In this document: positions 46,261-55,283 of the stretch, in pieces
How positions within the stretch are numbered: position 1 is the stretch's first letter
Layout of the letters: every line of letters begins with the position of its first letter
NCBI RefSeq assembly: GCF_010119235.1
Contig: NZ_JAAATZ010000001.1
Location: 2,820,501-2,884,500 of the forward strand
DNA: 64,000 bases
Direction: 5' to 3'
Origin: Flavobacterium phycosphaerae
Lineage (GTDB): Bacteria; Bacteroidota; Bacteroidia; Flavobacteriales; Flavobacteriaceae
Notes under the pieces: generated by a model
Seen by the model: only the letters and a program-made list of their open reading frames with translations
Databases searched by the model: none
What the model was told of the DNA's origin: nothing
Program-made: the position numbers and the translations under genes

Positions 46261-48171
46261 ATGACATCAATTCTAGATTTTTGGTGGGTATTCGTACTGG
46301 TACTATCCATCCTTCTTTACAAATTCGTTTTACGTGTATTCTTCGGAATGGTTATCGTTCCTGAAGATAAAATTGGTTTAGTAACGAAAAAATTCGTGCT
46401 TTTAGGCACCGATAAATCATTACCGGATGGTCGTATTATTGCTACCAAAGGAGAAGCCGGTTACCAAGCACAAACATTAGCTCCGGGTTTATATTGGGGA
46501 AAATGGATATGGCAATATGCTATTGATATGAGTCCGTTTACCATCATTCCGGAAGGTAAAATCGGATTAGTATTAAGTAAAGACGGTAAAGAAATCCCAA
46601 CGGGACGAATTTTAGCTCGAAAAGTAGACAGCGACAACTTCCAAGACGCTACTGCCTTCTTAAATAACGGTGGACAAAAAGGACGTCAAACCGCTTTTAT
46701 TACTACCGGTTCGTATCGTATCAATACTTTTTTATTCGAAATTGTAATGGCCGATCAAGTGAAAATATTTGAAAACCAAGTGGGCGTCGTTACGGCGCTT
46801 GACGGAGAACCGATTCCGCAAGGACAAATTGCAGGTAAGTTTGTAGATAATCACAACAACTTTCAAGACTTTGACTCGTTCCTTGAACAAGGCGGTAACC
46901 GTGGTTTACAACCTCAGGTGATGCTTGCCGGTTCTTATTACATCAATACATGGGCTATTCAGATAGAACAAAACCCGATGACCGATGTGCCTATCGGATA
47001 TGTGGGTGTCGTAATCTCTTACATTGGAGAAGACGGACAAGACGTAACCGGTGAACACTTTAAACACGGGAATATCGTTTCAAAAGGACAAAGAGGTGTT
47101 TGGATGGAGCCGCTGGGACCGGGTAAATATGCTTTAAACAAATATACTACCAAATTAGAAGCTGTTCCGACTACGAATTTAGTGTTGAACTGGGCCGATG
47201 CACGAAGTGAAGCCCATAATTTAGACCACAATTTATCAACTATTACAGTGCGTTCTAAAGATGGTTTCCCTTTTAACCTTGACGTATCACAAATCATTCA
47301 CGTACCGGCTAATGAAGCTCCGAAAGTAATTGCTCGTTTTGGTAGTATGACCAATTTGGTGTCGCAAGTATTAGAACCAACTATCGGTAACTACTTCCGT
47401 AACTCGGCACAAGAAAGTGATGTGATTTCGTTCTTGAGTACCCGAAAAGAAAGACAAGAATCAGCTAAGAATCACATCAAAGTGGTTTTAGATGAATACA
47501 ACGTAAATGCTGTTGATACCCTAATTGGTGACATCGTACCACCTGATTCTTTAATGAAAACATTGACAGACCGAAAAATTGCCGAAGAGGAACAAAAAAC
47601 CTATCAGACGCAAAAAATGGCACAAGAGCAACGTCAAGGAATGGAGAAAGAGACAGCGATTGCCGACATGCAGAAAGAAATTGTACGCGCTTCACAAAGT
47701 GTTGAAATTGCGCAACGTACTGCTGATGCTACCGTTAAGAAAGCAGAAGGAGATGCAACCAGTTTGAAATTGAATGTAAATGCTGAAGCCGAAGCTACTA
47801 AAATGAGAGCACAAGCTGAAGCAGAAGCTACCAAAGCAAGAGCCGGTGCTCAGGCAGAAGCTACCAAATTAAATGCGAGTGCGGAAGCCGAAAAAATCTC
47901 GAAAACCGGTTTGGCAGAAGCTGAAAAAATCATGGCCATCGGTAAGTCGACAGCTGAGGCTTATCAATTGCAGGTTTCCGCTATGGGTGGTGACAACTTT
48001 ACTAAATACAAAATCACAGAAGAAATTGGTAAAGGCAACATTAAAGTGATTCCTGATGTATTAATTTCAGGAGCTAACGGTTCAGAGGGCGGTATCAGTG
48101 GATTATTAGGCATGAAACTCATGGAAATGATGGATACAAAAAATGACACCGAAATCTCTAAGAAAAAATAA
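46261..48171 (+). CDS. SPFH/flotillin-like membrane protein with internal repeats
   Basis: 636 residues. A membrane helix (about 7-30) is followed by four related beta-rich modules of about 60-80 residues (about 32-95, 97-170, 170-240, 240-312), each opening with a V/IP-x-x-x-IG-V-V-like segment and containing a GxxIP.G.I pattern. An SPFH-type region (about 310-440, with TVRSKDGFPFNLDVSQIIH) and a long Ala/Glu-rich coiled coil follow (EAEATKMRAQAEAEATKARA). Such proteins organise membrane microdomains. It lies alone, with a terminator downstream. Confidence 0.87.
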   Translation: MTSILDFWWVFVLVLSILLYKFVLRVFFGMVIVPEDKIGLVTKKFVLLGTDKSLPDGRIIATKGEAGYQAQTLAPGLYWGKWIWQYAIDMSPFTIIPEGKIGLVLSKDGKEIPTGRILARKVDSDNFQDATAFLNNGGQKGRQTAFITTGSYRINTFLFEIVMADQVKIFENQVGVVTALDGEPIPQGQIAGKFVDNHNNFQDFDSFLEQGGNRGLQPQVMLAGSYYINTWAIQIEQNPMTDVPIGYVGVVISYIGEDGQDVTGEHFKHGNIVSKGQRGVWMEPLGPGKYALNKYTTKLEAVPTTNLVLNWADARSEAHNLDHNLSTITVRSKDGFPFNLDVSQIIHVPANEAPKVIARFGSMTNLVSQVLEPTIGNYFRNSAQESDVISFLSTRKERQESAKNHIKVVLDEYNVNAVDTLIGDIVPPDSLMKTLTDRKIAEEEQKTYQTQKMAQEQRQGMEKETAIADMQKEIVRASQSVEIAQRTADATVKKAEGDATSLKLNVNAEAEATKMRAQAEAEATKARAGAQAEATKLNASAEAEKISKTGLAEAEKIMAIGKSTAEAYQLQVSAMGGDNFTKYKITEEIGKGNIKVIPDVLISGANGSEGGISGLLGMKLMEMMDTKNDTEISKKK

Positions 48172-48190
48172 GGTTTTTAAAGTTTAAAAC

Positions 48191-48222
48191 AAAAACTCCG
48201 AGGATGACTCGGAGTTTTTTGG
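48191..48222 (+). terminator. Rho-independent terminator after the SPFH gene
   Basis: Stem AAAAACTCCGAG/CTCGGAGTTTTT with a GATGA loop (48191-48219), ending in a T-run. Confidence 0.88.
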
Positions 48223-48301
48223 TTAAAGAACCATTTATTTTGTTCCTATTAAAAGTATTATTCTACAAAGAACACCTCCAAAGCCCCATATAACAACTAC
48301 C

Positions 48302-48553
48302 AAGCCTGAAATCGAACCTGCACGCTCCGAAATCGAACCTGCCACGCCTGAAAAGCAACCTGCCATGCCTGAAATCAAACCTGCCGAGTCTAAAATCAAA
48401 CCTGCACACTCCAAAATCGTACCTGCCATGCCTGAAATCAAACCTGCCGCGCCTGAAATCCAACCTGCACGCTCCGAAATCCAACCTGTCAAGCCTGAAA
48501 ATCAACCTGCACAGTCCGATAAGCAACCTGCCGACAAAAAGCAGCAGGCTAAA
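48302..48553. repeat. 21-bp minisatellite, about 12 units
   Basis: The 465-base gap between the SPFH and helicase genes is mostly this array. Units of 21 bp alternate between two types, one with CCTGAAATC and one with TCCGAAATC, each followed by xAACCTGCm. In the plus frame they read as heptads such as PEIKPAM, SEIQPAR. That frame is open from 48227 to 48598 but has no ATG before 48365. Minus-strand frames are also open, because the unit contains no stops. Beyond 48553 a short diverged tail leads to the helicase promoter box at 48611-48618. I cannot decide between a remnant coding repeat and a pure minisatellite. Confidence 0.8.
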
Positions 48554-48636
48554 AACAGGTCAGTAGTTCAAGCAATCCAACTAGTCGAAAGCGTCTAAAA
48601 AAGAATTCCTTACCTTTGCCGCAAATTACAATTCTA

Positions 48637-49983
48637 ATGAGCACTTTCGAGCAATTCAATCTTCCAAAATCACTGCAAAAAGCCATCGACACTTTAGGGC
48701 TTACCACCCCTACTCCCATTCAGGAAAAATCGTTTTCGGTAATTATGTCGGGTCGCGATGTAATGGGAATTGCTCAAACCGGTACCGGTAAAACCTTTGC
48801 CTACTTACTGCCCATCTTAAAACAATGGAAATTTGTAGCGACCGATACGCCAAGAGTAGTAATTTTGGTGCCCACCCGTGAGTTAGTAGTACAAGTAGCT
48901 GCCGAAGTCGAAAAACTAACCCAATTCATGTCGGTCAGAACCCTGGGCGTCTATGGGGGTGTCAATATCAATACTCAAAAAAAAGCCGTTTACAGCGGAG
49001 TGGATGTATTAGTAGGAACACCGGGACGTATCATGGATTTGGCTTTAGACAATGTCATTCGTTTTGACAGCTTGCAAAAATTAATCATTGATGAGTTTGA
49101 TGAAATATTAAACTTAGGGTTTCGCACACAAGTGACTTCTATCCTCACGATGATTAAAACCAAACGCCAAAACATCCTCTTTTCCGCTACAATGACCGAC
49201 GAAGTAGATGAAATGCTGGAAGAGTATTTTGAATTTCCCGAAGAAGTCTCATTAGCGCCAAGCGGAACTCCTTTGGAACAAATTGAACAATTGGGGTATC
49301 GTGTGCCCAACTTTTTAACGAAGGTGAATTTGGTACTCGAATTACTCAAAGACGAAGCTTTTGAAAGAGTACTGCTTTTTGTAAACAATAAAAAAACAGC
49401 CGATTTACTGGCCGAAAAAATAGACGAAGTCTACCCTGACCAATTCGGAACCATTCACTCCAATAAGTCACAGAATTACCGCTTGCAAACCATGGCAACA
49501 TTCCAAGCCGGCGAAATTAGAGGTATCGTTACCACAGATGTAATGGCACGAGGATTGGATATTTCCGATATTACCCATGTAATCAACGTAGAGTTCCCCG
49601 AAATTCCCGAACAATACATTCACCGTATCGGTAGAACCGGTCGTGCCGATAAATCAGGGATTGCCATCAGTTTAATAAGCCCAAGAGAAGAAGAAATTCA
49701 GATTGAGGCAGAAGTACTGATGGAAAAAGAAATAGCATTCTCTCCCCTACCTGATACCGTTGTCATTGCTGAGCGTTTGTTAGAATGGGAAAAAGACAAA
49801 AAGAAACAAATGAAGTTCTTATTGAAAAAACCAAAACTGGAAGGTGGCGCGTCTTTTCATGAAAAAATAGAAAAAAACAAAAAAGTAAACTTGGGCGGTC
49901 CCTCAAAAACCAAGAAAAAAACAGGTACATCGGTCAACCGAAATATACTGAAAAACAGAGCCGCCAAAAGAAAGAAGAAATAA
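48637..49983 (+). CDS. DEAD-box RNA helicase (RhlE-like)
   Basis: 448 residues from the ATG at 48637. A TACCTTTG box at 48611-48618 makes the upstream TTG start unlikely. Motifs in order: Q motif (FNLPKSLQKAI, TPTPIQEKSF), I AQTGTGKT, Ia PTREL, II DEFD (an unusual DEAD variant, in LIIDEFDEILNLGF), III FSATM, V ARGLDI, VI HRIGRTGR. The C-terminal tail (about 395-448) is strongly basic (KKKKTGTSVNRNILKNR-like), useful for RNA binding. It should remodel RNA, for instance in ribosome assembly or cold adaptation. Confidence 0.93.
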   Translation: MSTFEQFNLPKSLQKAIDTLGLTTPTPIQEKSFSVIMSGRDVMGIAQTGTGKTFAYLLPILKQWKFVATDTPRVVILVPTRELVVQVAAEVEKLTQFMSVRTLGVYGGVNINTQKKAVYSGVDVLVGTPGRIMDLALDNVIRFDSLQKLIIDEFDEILNLGFRTQVTSILTMIKTKRQNILFSATMTDEVDEMLEEYFEFPEEVSLAPSGTPLEQIEQLGYRVPNFLTKVNLVLELLKDEAFERVLLFVNNKKTADLLAEKIDEVYPDQFGTIHSNKSQNYRLQTMATFQAGEIRGIVTTDVMARGLDISDITHVINVEFPEIPEQYIHRIGRTGRADKSGIAISLISPREEEIQIEAEVLMEKEIAFSPLPDTVVIAERLLEWEKDKKKQMKFLLKKPKLEGGASFHEKIEKNKKVNLGGPSKTKKKTGTSVNRNILKNRAAKRKKK

Positions 49984-50088
49984 TTGACTGTTGATAATTG
50001 ATAATTCACAATTGATTGCTATTTTTGACAAGTCGAAGAGTAACCGAATGCCAATAAAATAGCCTCTACGAGGTAAACTTTACAAAGA

Positions 50089-52017
50089 ATGCAATTCAAA
50101 CACCCGGAAATCCTTTATTTTCTTTTCTTATTGGTTATCCCAATTCTGGTACACTTGTTTCAATTGCGTCGTTTCAAGAAAGAATACTTCACCAACGTAC
50201 AATTCCTAAAAGAACTTTCAATACAAACCCGCAAGAGCTCTACCATCAAGAAATGGCTGTTGCTTTTAACCCGCTTACTCCTTCTTGCCTGCTTAATCCT
50301 GGCGTTTGCCCAACCTTTTTTCACGGCTATCGACAGCAAAAAAGCTACTAACGAAATGTATATCATTCTAGACAATTCGTATAGCATGCAAGCCAAAGGC
50401 AAAAAAGGTGAACTGCTCAAGCGGGCCGTTCAAGACCTATTAGAACACACACCGGAAACCCAGAACTTCTCCTTAATCACCAATACCGAAACCTATTGGA
50501 ACACGGATATTAAAGCCGTTCAAAAGGATTTACAAGATTTAAAATACAGCGCAACCTCTTTTAGATTAGACAATTTAATTGCCAAAGTAAATGCTCGAAA
50601 ATCAGCCTTCAACAAAGATATTATTGTAATTACCGATGCAGTAGGCTTAGAAACCAATCAAACCAAAAGCTTCCGTAAAGAAGACAACGTATATTTCATC
50701 ATACCGCAAGCTGAGCAAAAAAACAATGTGGCTATCGACAGCGTTTACATTCAGCAAACTCTGGACAGTTTTTATGAAATTGGAGTAAAACTTGCGGCAA
50801 ATGGAGAAGATTTTAACGATGTACCCATTGCACTATACAATCAAAACAAACTCATTGCCAAAACGCTTATTAATTTTGAAATCAACACTAAGACTATAAA
50901 CTTCACCATTCCGAAAGAAGATTTTCATGGTTATGTTGCCATCACTGATAAAGGATTAGCGTATGACAACACCTATTATTTCAGCATTTCCAAACCAAGT
51001 AAAACCAATGTAATCAGCATAGGCGATACTGATAAAAGTAATTTTCTGTCCCGAATTTACACAGCAGATGAGTTTGCTTATGCCAATTATCCGATAGCCA
51101 ATTTAGATTATAACTTACTCGAAAAACAAGATGCTATTGTACTGAATGAAGTAAAAGAGATTCCGCAGGCTTTACAAACCACCTTAAAATCATTCGTAAA
51201 TAAAGGAGGTAACTTAGTAGTCATCCCCGCTCAGGAAAGTAACGCAACAGCTATGAACTCGTTCTTGGCCAACTTTGGGGCTCTTCAATTAAAAACGGCA
51301 GGGCTAACTGAAAAAAAAGTCACCAAAATCAATTTCAATCATCCGCTCTTCAGTACTGTTTTCGAAAAGAAAATTGATAACTTCCAATACCCATCAACTA
51401 AAACTTCATTTGAAATAAGCAGTACCACACCGTCTATTTTGACTTATGAAGACCAAAGTGCTTTCTTAACTTCGTTACCCAACCCATTATCCTCTGTCTA
51501 TGTTTTTGCAGCAGCGATAAATAAATCGAATAGCAATTTCCAAAATTCTCCGCTAATCGTGCCTACGTTTTACAATATGGCACAAAGTAGTCAGAAAACA
51601 GGCGTTAACGCAATGATTATTGGCGAAAGTCAGCCTTTTGTGGTAACCACAGCGGTAGCTAAAGATGAAATATTGACGGTAAAAAACAATACTGAAAGTT
51701 TCATTCCGGTACAGCAGTTGTTGAATACCAAAATGAAAATGACTTTCAATGACAATCCCGCAGAAGCCGGAAATTTTGGTATCTTTAATGGCGAAAATTT
51801 GGTGCAAAACATAAGCTTTAATTACAGCCGTACCGAAAGTAACTTGTCGTTAGCCAATGCCGATGCCGCAGCAAACTTCAAAGAAATTGACGATTTAGAA
51901 ACGGTTTTCAACACCATACAAACCGACCGAACTGATACGCAAATCTGGAAATGGTTTGTGATGCTAACCCTACTCTTTTTAGCCTTAGAATTGCTCATTC
52001 AAAAATTTGTAAAATGA
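50089..52017 (+). CDS. BatA-type membrane protein with vWA-like domain
   Basis: 642 residues. Two N-terminal helices (about 7-23 and 58-76) with RRFKKEYFTNVQFLKEL between them are the BatA signature. A vWA domain follows (about 90-210) with an apparent MIDAS LDNSYSMQAKGKKGE (DxSxS). A GATase-like region (about 310-400) and a C-terminal helix (about 620-638) complete it. The family is widespread in Bacteroidetes, next to Bat/MoxR genes in other loci, but none is present here. Its stop overlaps the dihydroorotase-like start (ATGA). Confidence 0.85.
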   Translation: MQFKHPEILYFLFLLVIPILVHLFQLRRFKKEYFTNVQFLKELSIQTRKSSTIKKWLLLLTRLLLLACLILAFAQPFFTAIDSKKATNEMYIILDNSYSMQAKGKKGELLKRAVQDLLEHTPETQNFSLITNTETYWNTDIKAVQKDLQDLKYSATSFRLDNLIAKVNARKSAFNKDIIVITDAVGLETNQTKSFRKEDNVYFIIPQAEQKNNVAIDSVYIQQTLDSFYEIGVKLAANGEDFNDVPIALYNQNKLIAKTLINFEINTKTINFTIPKEDFHGYVAITDKGLAYDNTYYFSISKPSKTNVISIGDTDKSNFLSRIYTADEFAYANYPIANLDYNLLEKQDAIVLNEVKEIPQALQTTLKSFVNKGGNLVVIPAQESNATAMNSFLANFGALQLKTAGLTEKKVTKINFNHPLFSTVFEKKIDNFQYPSTKTSFEISSTTPSILTYEDQSAFLTSLPNPLSSVYVFAAAINKSNSNFQNSPLIVPTFYNMAQSSQKTGVNAMIIGESQPFVVTTAVAKDEILTVKNNTESFIPVQQLLNTKMKMTFNDNPAEAGNFGIFNGENLVQNISFNYSRTESNLSLANADAAANFKEIDDLETVFNTIQTDRTDTQIWKWFVMLTLLFLALELLIQKFVK

Positions 52018-53267
52018 ATCTAATCATTCGAAAAGCAACCGTTGTAGATCCAAAAAGTCCATACCATCAACAAACCGTTGATTTAAAAATTACGAACGGA
52101 AGTATTGAAGAAATAGGCACTTCTATACTGAATATTGATACCCATCAGGAATTTCAGCACGAAGGTTTACACATTTCACCGGGATGGTTTGACACCAGTG
52201 TTTCTTTAGGAGAACCGGGCTTTGAAGACAGAGAAACCATAGCCCACGGACTTGAAGTAGCAGCCAAAAGCGGCTTTACCGGAATAGCACTGCAACCCAA
52301 TTCATATCCCGTTATCGACAATCAATCGCAGGTTCATTTTGTAAAACAAAAAGCTGCCAATGCCGCCACTGATTTGTATCCTATAGGCGCTTTAACCAAA
52401 GGAAGTGAAGGCAAAGACTTAGCAGAATTATTTGACATGAAAAATGCCGGAGCCGTTGCGTTTGGCGATTATACCAAAAGTTTGGCCAATGCCAATCTGC
52501 TGAAAATAGGTTTACAATATGTACAAGATTTTGATGGATTAGTACTTGCCTTTTGCCAAGATGAAAACATCAAAGGAAACGGAGTGGCCAATGAAGGTAT
52601 AGTTTCCACAAGATTAGGACTAAAAGGCATTCCCAACTTAGCAGAAGAACTGATAGTAGCTCGAAACTTATTCCTTTTAGAATATACCGGTGGAAAAATG
52701 CACATTCCAACCATATCAACTGCAAAATCAGTAGCGTTGATTAAAGAAGCTAAAGCCAAAGGGTTGAAAGTGACTTGTAGTGTTGCCGTACATCATTTGG
52801 TCCTGACCGATGAAAAACTGGAAGGTTTTGACACCCGATATAAAGTAACACCACCCTTGCGCAATGAAGAAGACCGCAAGGCATTAGTCGCAGGAGTCTT
52901 AGACAACACTATTGACTGTATTACAAGCGACCATAACCCAATGGATATCGAACATAAAAAGATGGAATTTGATTTGGCCAAAAATGGCACCATCGGATTG
53001 GAAAGTACTTTTAGTGCTTTGCTAACAGTACTACCATTGGATAAAGTAATAGAAAAATTGACTTTCGGTAAATCAATTTTAACTATTGAAAATGAAAATA
53101 TTAAAGAAAAAAACAAAGCTTCTTTAAGTTTGTTTCAAATAGACAGCAACTGGACCTTCAGCAAGGATAACATTTTATCCAAATCGAAGAACTCTGCTTT
53201 CCTTGGGCACCAAATGAAAGGAAGAGCCATTGGCATTTACAACAACGGAAAATTAGTTTTAGCCTAA
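52014..53267 (+). CDS. Dihydroorotase-like protein lacking the HxH metal site
   Basis: 417 residues from the ATG at 52014, which overlaps the preceding stop. The frame extends further upstream only through the previous gene. The fold is class I amidohydrolase: ISPGWFDTSVSLGEPGFEDR, VAVHHLVLTDEKLEGFDTRY, VTPPLRNEEDRKALV and CITSDHNPMDIEHKKMEFDL. In active enzymes the first block reads DxHxHxREPG. Here it is DTSVSLGEPG, with both His replaced by Ser (residues 62 and 64). The His-His and SDH positions remain. It may be an inactive, PyrX-like partner or have a changed activity. Genomes of this kind usually have another, active pyrC elsewhere (inference). Confidence 0.85.
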   Translation: MNLIIRKATVVDPKSPYHQQTVDLKITNGSIEEIGTSILNIDTHQEFQHEGLHISPGWFDTSVSLGEPGFEDRETIAHGLEVAAKSGFTGIALQPNSYPVIDNQSQVHFVKQKAANAATDLYPIGALTKGSEGKDLAELFDMKNAGAVAFGDYTKSLANANLLKIGLQYVQDFDGLVLAFCQDENIKGNGVANEGIVSTRLGLKGIPNLAEELIVARNLFLLEYTGGKMHIPTISTAKSVALIKEAKAKGLKVTCSVAVHHLVLTDEKLEGFDTRYKVTPPLRNEEDRKALVAGVLDNTIDCITSDHNPMDIEHKKMEFDLAKNGTIGLESTFSALLTVLPLDKVIEKLTFGKSILTIENENIKEKNKASLSLFQIDSNWTFSKDNILSKSKNSAFLGHQMKGRAIGIYNNGKLVLA

Positions 53268-53275
53268 TCAATCTT

Positions 53276-53599
53276 ATGGAAAATATAGACAAATCAAAAA
53301 ACACCGCTATCATTGCCTACTTAACCATCATAGGAAGTGTGATTGCCATTTTCATGAATCAGGAAGAAAACAAAAGCGAATTTGCTTCGTTTCACATTCG
53401 ACAAGCCTTAGGATTGTTTATCTCTTTCTTTTTATTGGGTTACTTTGTTGGATATGCCAACAGTTGGACCGCTACTTCTGCATTCTATTTGTTTTATTTC
53501 ATTCTTTGGATTTTTGGATTTACCGGTGCTTTGCAAGGACAGAAAAGAGAATTGCCTTTAGTGGGTGGTTTTTTCCAAAATACCTTTAAAAATTTATAA
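53276..53599 (+). CDS. Small membrane protein, DUF4870/Tic20-like
   Basis: 107 residues with three membrane helices (about 12-28, 48-64, 69-88). The pattern NTAIIAYLTIIGSVIAIFMN, FASFHIRQALGLFISFFLLG and a final PLVGGFFQ match small DUF4870/Tic20-like membrane proteins. Its function is unknown. Its stop overlaps the start of the esterase gene by one base (TAATG), so the two are probably translated together. Confidence 0.78.
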   Translation: MENIDKSKNTAIIAYLTIIGSVIAIFMNQEENKSEFASFHIRQALGLFISFFLLGYFVGYANSWTATSAFYLFYFILWIFGFTGALQGQKRELPLVGGFFQNTFKNL

Positions 53600-54242
53600 T
53601 GAATTTATCACTACACCACCTCGTTAGAGAACCCAAAATAAAAAAAGACAAGAATCCTTTACTCCTATTGCTTCATGGGTATGGCAGTAATGAAGAAGAC
53701 TTGTTTTCTTTTGCTTCTGAATTGCCCGAGGACTATTATGTTGTATCTGCCCGTGCACCCTATGACATGATGTATGGCAGTTATGCTTGGTATGCTATCA
53801 ATTTTGACGCCGATGAAAACAAATTTTCTGATATCCCCAAGCCAGAGCATCACGTGATATCATTGCCAATTTTATTGATGAATTAGTAGCCTCCTACCCT
53901 ATTGACAAAGAAAATGTAACTCTAGTAGGATTTAGTCAAGGATGTATTTTAAGTTATGCCGTGGCTTTATCTTACCCTGAAAAAGTACAGCGTGTGGTAG
54001 CCATGAGCGGTTATTTAAATACCGAAATTGCAGTTGAAAACTTTGCTGCAAACGACTTTAGTAACCTCAGAATATTTGCTTCCCACGGAACAGTTGACCA
54101 AGTAATCCCGGTGGAATGGGCCCGTAAAACCATACCTGTTATTGAAAATCTGGGGATCCAAATTGTATTTAAAGAATACCCTGTCGGACACGGCGTGGCT
54201 CCGCAAAACTTCTTCGATTTCAGGAATTGGTTAGCATTATAA
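53599..54242 (+). pseudogene. Phospholipase/carboxylesterase (alpha/beta hydrolase), frameshifted
   Basis: The first frame has an oxyanion-loop region (LLLLLHGYGSNEEDLFSFAS, YYVVSARAPYDM, YAWYAINFD) and leaves frame after SDIP at a C4 run (53835-53838). The -1 frame continues directly as QARASRDIIANFIDELVASY, then the nucleophile elbow GFSQG, LSYPEKVQRVVAMSGYL and FASHGTVDQVIPVEWA with the catalytic Asp and a VGHG His. Five C's would give one protein of about 214 residues, the normal length. All three catalytic residues are present across the two frames. Likely a sequence error or recent mutation. Confidence 0.88.
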
Positions 54243-54245
54243 AAC

Positions 54246-54276
54246 AAAAAAGGTCTTGAAATTCAAGACCTTTTTT
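54246..54276. terminator. Bidirectional terminator
   Basis: Near-perfect inverted repeat with arms AAAAAAGGTCTTGAA and TTCAAGACCTTTTTT, between the convergent esterase and lipoprotein genes. Confidence 0.88.
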
Positions 54277-54277
54277 A

Positions 54278-54766
54278 TTATTGTTCGGTATCCGTTTCGG
54301 TAACTTTCTTTCCTATTTCTCCGTCGCCGGCAAACTTGTTTTCAGTTCCTTTTTTCAACACATATCCCTTCCAAGGAACGAGTTGCCAATCTTTAAAAAC
54401 CCATGGCTTACCTTCGGCACTTCTTGACAAAACCATTGAAGTGGTATCGTTTGGAAGAAAAATTTCAGCTTTTTCGGCATCTTCACTAAACAAGACATAG
54501 GCACTTAGTGTTTCATCTTCATTATCCGGATTGCTTATCGGATTTAATTGAATTCCGGAAAACCCTTTTACACATTCTTTATTTACTTTTGACCAAATAT
54601 AACCGGCAGAGGCTAAACAACCGTTTTCGTCTTTGTCGTTAACAACCGTAGAATCTTTGACCGTTGTATTGGCTTTTCCTCCTTCTGTTTCTTCGTCATT
54701 CTGATTGGTTAACTTACACGAATAAAGGGCTAGCGTAAAAATCAAAAGGGTAATTATTTTTTTCAT
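54278..54766 (-). CDS. Lipoprotein of unknown function
   Basis: 162 residues with a lipoprotein signal (IFTLALYSC, Cys at about 16). The mature part is acidic and hydrophilic with Asn/Asp-rich stretches, then a compact domain (about 50-150) containing CLASAGYIWSKVNKECVKGF with two Cys, and FLPNDTTSMVLSRSAEGKPW. I do not recognise the domain. It lies 19 bases downstream of another envelope protein on the same strand. Confidence 0.68.
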   Translation of the reverse strand: MKKIITLLIFTLALYSCKLTNQNDEETEGGKANTTVKDSTVVNDKDENGCLASAGYIWSKVNKECVKGFSGIQLNPISNPDNEDETLSAYVLFSEDAEKAEIFLPNDTTSMVLSRSAEGKPWVFKDWQLVPWKGYVLKKGTENKFAGDGEIGKKVTETDTEQ

Positions 54767-54785
54767 GGTGAACTGATATAAAAGG

Positions 54786-55277
54786 CTAATTTAATTCTTT
54801 TGGATATAAATACGAACTCATCACTTCAAAAGAAATGGTTTGGTCATCGTTTACGAAATATTTCAACATCACTTCTCCCCAAAGCTCTCCGTTGCTGTAA
54901 TTGGCAATAATCCAACGGTGATTCAAAAGTTTCACTTTGTTGATGATGAACTTTTGTTCGCCCATTTTGGTTTGGTCAGTATATTTGTTGCCTTCCTTAT
55001 CGTCATTATAAGCCAAAAGAGCTTGCTTTACTTTTTCTTCAAAAGCCTTGATGTTGTTTTGTGCCAAATAATTTTGAGCTCTGTCATTATTTGCTAACGA
55101 AAAAGCGTCGGCATCGTAGAGTTGGTTTACCACCGTTACCAAACTGTCTTTCATTCTTTTATTCGTTTCGGTTAAGGATTGCAACTCATTTCCGTCTTTG
55201 GATGAAAAATATTTATAGGTAAAAACATTCATCAATACGGCGATGATAAAAAGATATAAAAACAAGGACTTTTTCAT
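54786..55277 (-). CDS. Membrane-anchored protein of unknown function
   Basis: 163 residues. An N-terminal helix (about 4-22, LFLYLFIIAVLMNVFTYKYF) anchors a helical stretch and a C-terminal alpha/beta domain (QKFIINKVKLLNHRWIIANY, then MLKYFVNDDQTISFEVMSSY). No cysteine for lipidation. I do not recognise a family. It is 6 bases from the MBL-fold gene, probably one operon with it and the lipoprotein. Confidence 0.65.
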   Translation of the reverse strand: MKKSLFLYLFIIAVLMNVFTYKYFSSKDGNELQSLTETNKRMKDSLVTVVNQLYDADAFSLANNDRAQNYLAQNNIKAFEEKVKQALLAYNDDKEGNKYTDQTKMGEQKFIINKVKLLNHRWIIANYSNGELWGEVMLKYFVNDDQTISFEVMSSYLYPKELN

Positions 55278-55283
55278 AAAATA

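Noticed and set aside
48235-48526. Minus-strand open frames rich in Gly/Ile/Ser or Arg/Phe/Asp across the 21-bp array
   Set aside because: They are open only because the repeat unit has no stops. Their composition changes with frame, and no start context or conserved domain is seen.
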